Positions 1-9,913 of a stretch of 64,000 nt of DNA are shown piece by piece. Source of the DNA: Collybia mongolica (Eukaryota > Basidiomycota > Agaricomycetes > Agaricales > Clitocybaceae). The notes beneath the pieces were generated by a model. That model saw only the letters and a program-made list of their open reading frames with translations, ran no database searches and was not told the origin of the DNA. The stretch's first letter is position 1. The number at the start of each line of letters is the position of its first letter. The position numbers were made by a program, and so were the translations under genes. The stretch is taken from contig JAAXNY010000009.1 of the NCBI GenBank assembly GCA_013420905.1, positions 3,224,001 to 3,288,000 of the forward strand, given 5' to 3'.

Positions 1-642
1 GCATCGGTTCTGTTCCGAATGAGGACCATATGGTCCCACAAGAATTATTTGATGAGTAGTGTGCACGCAAGAGTTTCGCGTATCAACCAGGCATTATAAA
101 ATTAAAATAGCCTATGCGTACATGTATACAGTACCCTGAGTCCTACCGACTCCGTTGAAATAGGTATTTACCACTATCTACGTCGTTCGCTCTGTCCGTG
201 AAAAACTCAGAACACCCCGTTCTTGTTGAAAACAAGCCCCCCAGTTACCTTCTCAGCTAGTGGCCGGAGGAATGGAGGATCGGCAGATGCGCGAACGTGG
301 ATTCAACCATCTTGTTGAGGACCTCATTGTTCTGATGCTGGTCGGTCTCGCAATTGCCTTGCAATACCTATTCACAAAGTTGTACTATATTACTTACTAG
401 AAGTGAGTAATGGAGTTTTATTGAAGGTCACACCAGTCCAATCGGCGTTGCTTCCTGACGACCCTTGGAGAAAGATTTGAGATCAAGTAGAATCACGCGT
501 TCGCCCGCGCACTGCGAAACTTCACGACGTGCAGTTTCATCTACACACTTTCAACACCACCAGGGCTGACTCGTTCGCCGTTGATTATCCTCGGTAGGCC
601 ATAATTGTTTGTCATAAATATTCCATATTAGGGCTCATGCAC
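1..642. other. intergenic, no gene recognised
   Basis: No open frame over 60 codons with recognisable protein sequence was seen here. It lies downstream of the minus-strand GTPase gene and presumably holds its 3' UTR. Confidence 0.5.
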
Positions 643-3460
643 TCATGCGTCCCATGCCTCATCTGTGTCGTGCACCCATGACGCATGCAATGCTTGGATC
701 GAGCTCAGCTGTTTAAAAGCTTCCTCACTGTTGATAGTGGAAGAGTTAATCAACTCGATGATCTTCTTTATCGTCACATCGGCTCCGTCCGTATCCAAGA
801 GATTGACCTTCTTGCTGAAGTCGTTGATTTGGGTATGGAGGTAATCCAACTCGTTAGAGCTGTGGTATACGCGGATCGCTAGTTTGATCAGGCGGCGTGT
901 GATGGGGACGGTGACTCGGTCTGGGTGTGTTGAACCTGCCGGGAGGCCACTGTGTGGTACTTTAGCTGCCAGGATTCCCTGAATCCAGAACAAATTTTGC
1001 ATAACCAGGGTGAGGTCGAGGATGTACGTCATGAGCCGCCGTAGGTGTAGACGACTATATGCAAAAAGAATCAGGTAGAGGGAGTAAAGTAGAACAAGGA
1101 CACGTTACGATTTCTGGTAAACCTCGCGGACCCAAACAGCAAACACAAGGCCGGTAAGGATGGGAACTACAATAAGCGCTGCAGGCCCAGAAAGTGCGGA
1201 TAAGATACCTGCCGTAGCCCCGAGCAGTGGGAGCCCGGCTACTCTGCATGAAAGCTGAGTCAGGTGGTGCACAACCATAGCCTTTACAACAACCTACAGG
1301 ATCTTACTTGGTTTGCGTCCCCCCGACGGTTCAACCGTATTTACCATCAATGCTTTGAACTGATTCGAATACAGAAACTATAAATCACCGTTTAGAGCGG
1401 AAGGGTGAAAATATAATAATGTATTTACCCTGTGCCGATCATCCAAGTCCCAGACGTTCACAATATCGAGATGAATAACCTCCAAACATTCCTGCAGGGT
1501 GACTCCAGGAAAGCTTGTACTGGATGCCAAGCCTTTCCAGTACTCTGAAGCGCTACGTCAGTTATTACATCTGGCGCGACAGAATTACACACTTCGTTTT
1601 CCAACTCTGTAGTATAGATGAGTAACATGAAAACCGCTTAGCTCGTGGAGACTCACTCAATGGATGTCCGTATCTTTACGTTCGCATTAACCTTCTGGGA
1701 AATGCCGGTCACGATGGCAGCATCTGCTATGTAATTCTCCACATTTGTAAATGTAAGATTGACCAATTCGCTAAGGGTGGAGGTATATTCCGATTTCGCT
1801 ATGCTCAACTTCAGAATCCGGAGCCGGGAGAGGACAATTGACGTTCAACATACTCGAGACCGTGATATATGGTACTGTGCTCTTCACAAGTGCTTTGAAG
1901 GGTGAGATGCATTCCGTTTCTAACTTCGCTTGTGCCTTTTCTCTGACTTCCCCGATAGTGGGCTCTAATCCTCGTTTCACCATGGCTAGCTTTTCCACGC
2001 CAACGAGCTTGTCATATTTGGTGAATACCACGATAATGGGAACTAAGGCAATCAGGGTGTCGGCCTAAAAGAGAGGGATGAACGAAGCTTATTTACCGTT
2101 CCCAAGTTCTCCCGCTATTTTTAATTCGAGAAAGTTTTCGACGCCGGTTTCGAGTAAACGGCCGCCAGTAGTAGGGATTTCAAGACATAACCTAACAAAA
2201 GAGGATATACGATATATATGAATTGAGGAGAATGTGCCCATACCAGATAGCGTGTAGCTTTTCCTTAATATCTTCTTGTTCGTTCCGGCTCATGATGAAT
2301 TTCCGAACAGTGTCGACGGTGCCGTGTTCGCCGTGTTCAAAGCCTTGGCTGTCGTGGAGCAGGAACCGAGGGTTATCCATTGACGGTATGCCATGGTTGA
2401 TATCGGCTCGTCCCGGGGTGAGAGTTGATACATGCTGTTATAAGAAAACGGAACTTAGTGAGGGGATACGCATGATGAGAGAGGTCGAATCCAACCGCGT
2501 CTGTAACACCAAAGGCTTTGTTGATCAATGAAGATTTGCCTGCGCCTGACTAAGGAATTGACGGTTAGATTGGAATCTCGGGTGTCCTTGCGTAAATGAC
2601 CTTTCCCATAACCAGAATCCGAAATCTGGAGGCAAATGATTCAGTGGCGTATTATTACGGCATTACCCAAACACCAGTACCGTGGACAAATGTTGAGGAT
2701 ATTGTCGGTGGTTGGGCGCAATTGCCCGCCACTATTCGGAGGGCCAGCCTCATGGGGAGGCCCGGCAGGGGCAAGGTGAGGAATGTTATCCTTGCTCACT
2801 ACATCAGGACATTGGCATTTGACACCGTCTCAACATACCTCCCCCGGATGTTGCACAAACTCCACCTCTAGCTCTCTCGTCCCAAATGTATATTTCCATA
2901 CTATAGCAGGTCCCGTTAGACATATAAGGCGGATCAGGAAAGTCGAACCTTGCTTCTCCTCTCCGCCCATAACATATACACGCAATAATTGGTCTATCTC
3001 GACATCAATAGTCTTCTTAGTCATGCGAGGGAAGCCTGAATTATATTTCAACCGCAGCGTTGATCCAGTGATCAGCCGTAGATTCCTGGGAGCTCGGTTA
3101 TCAACGAGAAAGGAGGTCTGGTAAAGCATCCATACTCTGGCACCTGGAACGTTGTCTGAGAGGACTGCGGCTTTTTCTCTTGCTCATATATAGTAGATTC
3201 ATCATTTGAGAGCAGCCGTAACTCAACCCATTTGATTGGTTTGTGGGATGTCAACTTAACAGCTTTGTTGACATCAGCACAACATGTGAGAGAGAACGAG
3301 CGCAAAGTACGTACTTGATATCCCAATTGCCTGAGGGCGGGACGAATTCGTGGAACTGAAGGGCATAGGGGTGGAGAGAATCGATCGGAGGAGTGTGTTG
3401 GACGCACAAGATCGAAAGGGGGCATCTGGATATCCCCGCGAGACCGTGGCGATTAATCAA
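643..3460 (-). CDS. C2-like domain plus P-loop GTPase protein (copy A)
   Basis: Intron-rich gene read from exon homology with the copies at 21950 and 62737. Exons from the 3' end: 643..1054, 1109..1254, 1308..1359, 1429..1552, 1657..1770, 1854..2042, 2097..2191, 2244..2434, 2496..2549, 2601..2625, 2681..2790, 2839..~3105, then one or two N-terminal exons up to ~3425-3460. G motifs: G1 GKSGAGKSS, G3 DSQG, G4 TKYD. After the G domain come conserved blocks (GGRLLETGVE; a helical block ending LDDRHR) and a hydrophobic segment around GPAALIVVP. The N-terminal part (WVELRLLSND, LLRVYVMGGE) looks like a beta-rich C2-type module; that call is inference. Two joins do not resolve cleanly: the phase between the 1854 and 1770 exons, and a frame change near 3105-3140. 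The start is therefore uncertain and mild decay cannot be excluded. The substrate or effector is unknown; proteins of this kind are expanded in Agaricomycetes. Confidence 0.72.
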
Positions 3461-4974
3461 TAGCGTGCGACGGAAAGCTAGCGCTTATCAGTCTCCTGTC
3501 ACCTGTGTGTTGAACTAGTTTTCCCACCTCCCCGAAGAGCATGTATTAGGGAAGAGGCAGCGTTGCAAGTACTGAGGCCAGAAAATACTCTTACAGGGTG
3601 AGCAGGTGGCAAACAACGGAAGTTGTGATATTCTCTTGTATCAGACACGCTAAGACGGTCTCGTATGCATATAGTTTCCACCGAGATTTTCTCAACCGGC
3701 TCAGAACGGGTTATGATATCGTGATGGGACCTGGATGGGTTAAAATTAGCTTACTGGGAATTAGGAAGAACGTCAAGGACCGGGGATGTTTGGATAACGC
3801 TCACTTTGTTGAGCATGCGGGATCTCATCGTCTCAATCATCCTCGTAGCCCGTCCGACTGTGCTCCCTATAATACGGGACTGACGAAGCCATTACGAAGT
3901 GGTGTGCATGAAATCATGTCTTTAATCTGGTCTCGGGACATTGATAGGAAGGAGACATTTTTGACTGGGGATCATAGACGACCCAAGCACCTTTAAGGGT
4001 GGTAGAAGTTCTCCCTAGGGTAAGAGTGGGTGTTTGTGGGTGGAAGCTGTTTCTTGGCAAAACCCCAGGATCTGATTATAAGCATTAATCAGCGTTGAGT
4101 CTTGGTGACTTGAAAGGAATAAAAACATTACAGGGAAATAAAAACCTTCTAGACCTGCAAATACGTGATCTTGAGTTCATCTTTGGTCCTTCTCTATGCT
4201 AACCACATCCATTGACGCGTTTGTTTCAAGTTGATGAGTCGAGACTGGTCGATGGGCAAAACAAAGTCGCGTCGACGAATGCCGGTATCGTAATTCCAGA
4301 CAACAGAAGAGCCATTTCTGAAAGCCGTGATGTCGAATACGATAACACTCTCTTGGCCGCTTTCAATGCTTCATCTGGATCCTCGATCTCGCCGCCATAG
4401 ATATACTCAAGTATAAAGTGTCCGACTAAGTCATACTAGAATTGTCAGGAGCAATTGGGTTACGAGGTTTTGGGTGTTGTGACGAACCTTTTGAGTGGGT
4501 GGAATTTCGCGGACCTCCTGTAGGTTGGTCGGGAATTCCCCTCGTATGATCGCTTTGGATGACTTTGGCCCATTTCGACAAGTTTGCCCAATTATTGGTA
4601 AGTGAACATCGGTTGCCCGGCGGGCGGATGGAGCCAATATATGAGCTTTGGGAGCTATGGGCTGTATAGGAGGCGATCGGGCGAACGAGAACGTTTTTTG
4701 AGGCTAGGTTCGAGAAGGTGGGAAAATTGGGCAATGGGATGATGAAAGCTATTATGGAGAGTGAGATTAGAAGGGAGGAAGGTGAATTAAGAGGTAGTGT
4801 TTTGTGAGGAACGTCTGAAGTGATAGGGAAACAAAATGGTGAATGTACTGGGTTTGATAAAATTGTTGAAACATAACTCGGGGTAGAAGTTGATTCCACA
4901 CCACAGCGAACAATATGATATCTTGTAACCGGTAAAAAACTGGGTGTCTGGGAATTCAACCGAACCTAATATGC
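3461..4974. other. intergenic, no convincing gene
   Basis: Several open frames of 60-177 codons exist on both strands (the longest at 4426..4959, minus), but they overlap one another in different frames, show no family I recognise and have no paralogue in the window. I see no repeat or transposon end. Confidence 0.4.
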
Positions 4975-5715
4975 TATATTGGCGACCTTGCATGCCATTG
5001 GTTTGAAACAACGTCCACCACAAGATGTGCGACGTCCTTCCACGAAATAGTCCAACCCCTCAATTCTTCCTCGCTCACCCGATAAGACTTTCCCGAGCCT
5101 TCAGCAACACATTCCCCATCAGTCAAGAGCACTGGTCGGATAACCAGCACTTATTTCGGAGCGCCCGCAGCCGGAAGCCTGGAGCGCTGCATCCGATCCC
5201 CCGGGCCCAAAATATCCTCGCCGGGTTCTGCGTTCTCAGGAGAGTTCCAGGGCCATCCTGCACAGTGCACGATGACGCGTTCTGCGCCAATGTCGTCTTT
5301 ATGCGGTACAGTGAGGAAGTACCAATAGAGGGGTTTGAGGGCAAGAGGGAGAGCGGCATGTGATGAGCGTGTGACGCCGGTGGAGGAGATGGCGATGACA
5401 TTAGGTCACAAGGTGTGCTGGTGTCATGACAAAGTTTTGGGCGAGTGATATTTCAGTGTGCCTCCTAGTAGGTTGGTTGGGATGGTTAGTAATGAACTGG
5501 GAGAGCTACACGTATTGTTGTGCTTACCAACGGTAAATAACTGCAGATCTACTCTGCCACGCTTCCCTGCTTCGTTCCAAGCCCCTTGACAAGGACATGC
5601 AAGAGTACATTAAATTTGGGATGAAAGGGGATGCTCTCGTCGTCGTTATCAAACACCGACGGCGATCACAGTAGGAGGGTGGTTGTTACTCCCGCATCTA
5701 GTGTGGCGGATGAAA
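4975..5715 (-). pseudogene. decayed NAD(P)-binding (NmrA/SDR-like) protein
   Basis: Read on the minus strand this stretch gives, in order, the hallmarks of a fungal atypical-SDR NAD(P)-binding protein: a beta strand and SPSVFDNDDES near 5650, VDLQLFTVG, VIAISSTGVTRSS (active-site-like SST), GAERVIVHCAGWPWNS, VLVIRPVLLTDGE, and YRVSEEELRGW followed by KDVAHLVVDVV. A 63-nt intron (5465..5527) joins LFTVG to GTLKY. Breaks: an in-frame TGA at 5666-5668 where the family usually has Arg (CGA to TGA), an in-frame TAA at 5151-5153 just before VLVIRP, at least two frameshifts (near 5550 and 5430), and no recognisable N-terminal GxxxxG segment. The frame is otherwise well preserved, so inactivation looks fairly recent. 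The original product was probably a soluble oxidoreductase-like protein of unknown substrate. Confidence 0.7.
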
Positions 5716-6117
5716 ACCAAAAAAATTGGAGGGCTTGTTAAAGAAAATATGTAGAGACATACTGAACAATCTAAGAGCTGAAAAGTAGCCAATATTCCTA
5801 AAACTTCCAATGACGAGATCATTTTGAGACATGGTGATTTGTTACTTGTATCAATGTCGAGTCGTACGTGGCGTGAGTCGTTTATAGGGCTTGAGGGATT
5901 GGCTTCAAACGCGTTTCAAGTGTTCGCCATTTGGGTAAATAAGGTCACTACGCCGACTACGGCGTTGCTGCAGACCATAGTTGATAACTTGGAGACCCAA
6001 CATATTAATAGTATGTTTGGGTCTGGGCTGTTGTAAGGGTTCAGACGTATTCTGATCTCGACGCGCTCACGTGGTCTGCGGTGTCAGTGTCGCGTAAGGC
6101 GCTCATTCCGGTTATTA
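5716..6117. other. intergenic; probable FunK1 promoter region
   Basis: Nothing coding was recognised. The short open frame at 5824..6036 shows no family. The stretch precedes the duplicated start region of the kinase. Confidence 0.4.
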
Positions 6118-6236
6118 TTAATTATGGACTCTGCCATAGTCCAGCCTTCAGGTTCGTCAAGAGGAATTTATTAATTTAAGTCACTTATTCTTCGATTAAT
6201 TATGGACTCTGTCATAGCCCAGCCTTCAGATTCGTC
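6118..6236 (+). repeat. tandem near-duplicate of the FunK1 start region, creating a uORF
   Basis: About 41 bases around the start codon occur twice, at 6118..6158 and 6196..6236, with few differences. The upstream copy has its own ATG (6124) encoding MDSAIVQPSGSS and stops at TAA 6172-6174, 27 bases before the real ATG at 6202 (MDSVIAQPSDSS). The upstream copy is thus a 16-codon uORF in the presumed leader that mimics the kinase N-terminus. Any effect on translation is inference. Confidence 0.75.
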
Positions 6237-8902
6237 CATCACCTCAGGTCGCCCCCGGAGACAATCCGACCTACCAGTAGTCACTGTCATCCCTGGGACG
6301 CCCAACACTCGTGGATCAGGCTGTTGCTCGGACCTCGAAAGCACCTATGGAACGGAGGAGCAGGCTCTGCGCGAAGAGTACGATAAGTACATCCGCGGCG
6401 ATTTGTCAAAACATCGTGTCTACATTTCCTTCGAGCAGGGGCTGCAGAACCTTCTCCATGTTCCTGAAGGCTGGAACTCTCCGAGCCAAGAGTACCACAG
6501 AATCATCCGTGCTATCCTTCGAGACGACAATTATCAAAAACTCCGAGATGCTTATTTCACACTCTGCGACAAGTCGGGAATTGCAGAACCGCCACTCAAA
6601 CAACCACAGGCAACCTTTTACAATCACATGATTTCCCTGATAAATCAATTGTGCAATATCCCTCACCGCAAAGAGGAATATCACTTATTGCATTTCCAAA
6701 GAAATCACCCGAAATATATCGCTCAAGGCATGCTTTATGGCTTCCATCCCGACATTACGGGGAAGTTTAAACCTTTGAAGGATCGAGGCCCTTTGGTTTG
6801 GCCAATGAGTGTGCACATCGAGGAAATGAAAGACAGTGATGTTGCATTAGACAGGGGCCGCGATTCTCCACGAGCAAAGAAACGCGGTATGTTCTTTCAT
6901 TGTTATAATATAGGAGTGCCATACGAACGTTTTACCACAGACGAAGGGGACCCACTATCTATGCATCGGACGCCATGCCAGAAAACCATCACCAGCAAAA
7001 AACGCAAACACGAGAGTATTGGGTCTACTGCTAACAAAGTTCCTCGTACATCACAAACACCGACTGCGTCTACGAGATCAAATGTACATTCCACCTCGCC
7101 CCCTACCGAAAAACAAAAAACGGCAGAGGCCCGCCTACAATGTGCGCGCTACCTCATGGAAATGCTCGAACTGTCCATTCTTCGATCACATGCATTCCTG
7201 ACACTAGTCGACCGTGATCATCTGCAGCTGATGTATGCAGATCGTTCCGCTGTTGTCACCACCAGTATTATTAACCTAAGGACACCCACTGGAGAGGCTA
7301 TGTTCTTGGCGATGCTTATCGCCTTTCACCGCCTCACACCCAGACAATGGGGATTGCTCCCTCTCGTCAAGAATTCATTCACGCTAACGCCAAGCGGTGA
7401 TACCGCATACCACCGCGAAGGCGATTCTTTTACGACGAAGCGCGAGTGCTTGCAGGATTTGGAATTGCATCTGCAGGGGGAAATTGGAAAGCAACCCGTG
7501 CGTTTGACGTTGCAAGACATCATCTATCACCAACGAGGGATTTTTGGGCGCGGAACCTGTGTGATTGGGGCCCGCTGCAAGAATATCAAGGAATGGAAGG
7601 ACCAGGAGCTGGTTGTAAAAGTCAGTTGGCCTGACAAGTCCCGCCAGAGCGAGATCTCTCTGCTCGAGTTGGCTCGGAAGAAAGGAGAGGAACTGTTTGA
7701 AGAAAGAAAGGCGAAACGGGCTGCTCTTTATAGGGAAGCCGAAGGGCTGCGAGGCAGTGGGAAATTGAAGGAGGCAGCGGCCAAATCGGATGATGCACAA
7801 GATCTCGTCGAGGAGCTCGAAAGGCACTGGGTGCTCAATCATCTACCCAACATTCTTTATTCAGAAGATTTCGAACTCGATTCCGGGAAGGAGCCCATGC
7901 CACAAACGAAGTTGGCCGCATTTTTCAGTGAGGCTGATTATATTAACGGTAAATTCAACTACGAGGTTCGAGTTCTTCGAATCTCGATTCAGGAAAAACT
8001 CCACAAGATCACTACAATTCCATCTCTTTTAGGATATGCCCAAGCTTTCTACGATATCTTCCTGTGTGAGTTGTATGCATCTGTCTCTGAAAAGAGTATT
8101 CACTCGACACATGGTTTCAGGCCATCGGTGGCCCTACGACTACCCCCATATCCTTCACCGGGACATCAGTTCTGGCAACGTCATGTATCGCATCATCGAC
8201 GGGAAAATATATGGTGTTTTGAACGACCTCGATTTGTCATCTCTCCGACAAAATGTGGACCAGGAGGACCAAACTTCCTCGCAGCGGATGGGGACCCCCC
8301 CTTACATGGCCATTGATCTCCTTACAGGCGATGGCCACCATCTCTATCGACATGATATGGAGTCGTTGGTCTATGTCATCTTACTCTTGTGTTGCCGAAA
8401 TAAGTTTATACCCGACAGCCCGCTTGAGCGGTTAGCCGAGCCTCAATTCAACAGCTGGTTTGATTCTAATGTGGCTTGGCGTAACCTCGCTGGAAGGAAG
8501 TTCATGCTTTTGTCGCAATTTGACACCGTTGAAAGCTTCGTCCACCCATCCTTCCAGGGTTTTATTCCCCGCCTTGATAAACTTTTGGGCGCCTTTGGTA
8601 GGGGATTTGGATCAAAGATGTTGTGGAGGTCGGAAGTCCGAGAGTACAAAGCCGAACAGGTGGCTGGTGCTACCAACAGGAGGAACATGAATAATAACTC
8701 TCATGCTAAAAGAGTTCTTGATGTAGGGAATGGGGGCGCGGATGCTGATGGAGGCGGGTCTCCTAAATTTGACGACGAAACACTTGATGGCATGGTCGCT
8801 TTTCAACGTATAGCAGCGTCGCTGAGTTCGTTCAATGGTGAAGAGCTCGAGCATCGCAGCAAGGATCAGCTGGGTCTGCCCGAGGGTACTATTACCATTT
8901 GA
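6202..8902 (+). CDS. FunK1-type fungal protein kinase
   Basis: Two exons, 6202..8065 and 8121..8902, with a 55-nt intron (GTGAGT...TTTCAG), give 881 residues. Kinase landmarks: VKVSW with the candidate ATP-binding Lys at residue 473, a Glu at about 484, catalytic loop HRDISSGN (Asp636), metal-binding segment NDLDLSS (Asp657, in place of DFG), GTPPYMAIDLL as the APE-like segment, then RHDMESLVYV. The N-terminal half carries the FunK1 block DRSAVVTTSIINL and a Ser/Thr/Lys-rich linker. FunK1 kinases are a fungus-specific, lineage-expanded family of largely unknown substrate. All catalytic residues appear present, so the kinase should be active. The start at 6202 is supported by the in-frame ATG after the duplicated leader. 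The C-tail after residue ~800 is low complexity. It converges with the NB-ARC gene at 9914. Confidence 0.93.
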
Positions 8903-9065
8903 AACATTGTGTGCTCCTCTATACCGTCATTTTTTTATTCTGTTTCTTATTCATGGTATGCATCACTTGTATTGATTTTACAGTGCATTGAGTTGAAGTT
9001 TGCCGTGAGCCACGCTTGTCGTCTATCGTGCAACGCCAATGCCTACGGATGTCTTGCTCTGTCTA

Positions 9066-9336
9066 CTCCAACTCGTATTGGGCAATCCCCAAGGATGCGG
9101 CGGTGGTCGGGTCCTCAACTGGTGCCCGACTGGCAAGGGCCTCCATGATGCGGACCTTGGCCTCGGCAAACTGGGGTCGGAGCAAAAGCGTATAGGCCAG
9201 CCCAGCTAAAGTTCCCCCCCAACTGCATTCCCCACTTTGATGTCCAGCTGCAGCGCGCGTGGAGTGCCCCGAGTCGGGCTCCTTGAACTTGCATCTGCAA
9301 AAAATTGGAAGCATCCCGTGCGGGTGACGTTGCAAT
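9066..9336 (-). pseudogene. chimeric scrap of the NB-ARC/TPR gene and the FunK1 gene
   Basis: About 9066..9286 (minus) repeats the TPR region of the neighbouring gene at roughly 10775..11010; the segment LAGLAYTLLLR...FAEAKVRI...EALA is recognisable in both, with small indels. It joins directly to about 9284..9336 (plus), which matches FunK1 exon 1 at roughly 7462..7518 (shared GCATCTGCA...CCCGTGCG...GACGTTGCAA). The piece therefore fuses fragments of the two flanking genes in the gap between them. It has no intact frame and is not expected to be functional. Confidence 0.7.
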
Positions 9337-9913
9337 CGTCTCGCATGGCCTTTATACACGCCACGACCAAGCCACGATACCTCCAGTGGATGCGCTCACT
9401 TATCCTGTTGCCATACTTGTTATCACTTGTCCGTGTGCTATCTTGCTGTATGTTTCATTTTCTCTGAGTCTTTATCGTCAACGTTGATTTTGTCACAGCT
9501 ACCCATGGTTATATCTATTACTATCCATTAATACATAAAGTTCGTGTTAAACCCCGCGGGACTGGGAGAAATTGAAGTTGTTAGTATTCTTCTGGTATTC
9601 GCCATCGAGTCCGGGCTTAGTATCCGTGGACCGTTGGCGGTGGAGGCGATGGAGCAGGTAACACGGCCCTCGCTTTGCATCCAACAACTAAATCGGGTCG
9701 AATTTCTGAATCCTGCTAATTCTTATCAAGCCTCCAATGACGAGAACATGCTCAGACATGATGGTGTGAATTAACTGGTGTGCATAAGTAATTTGTGAAG
9801 GGAGTGCGTCAACCACGTTAAGTGTTCACCATTTGACTTAGTCAGGTCAAGTTGCTGCAAACTACAATTGACCCATATTCTTACGATGGTGTACATGACG
9901 TTCCGTCATAATT
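9337..9913. other. intergenic, nothing recognised
   Basis: A 76-codon open frame at 9544..9774 (plus) has no recognisable motif. The region presumably holds the 3' end of the NB-ARC gene transcript. Confidence 0.4.

Noticed and set aside
4426..4959. 177-codon minus-strand open frame
   Set aside because: Ser/Thr/Pro-rich, overlapped by another frame of similar quality, no motif and no paralogue; not reported as a gene.
7384..7842. 152-codon antisense frame within the FunK1 gene
   Set aside because: Shadow of the kinase coding frame on the opposite strand.
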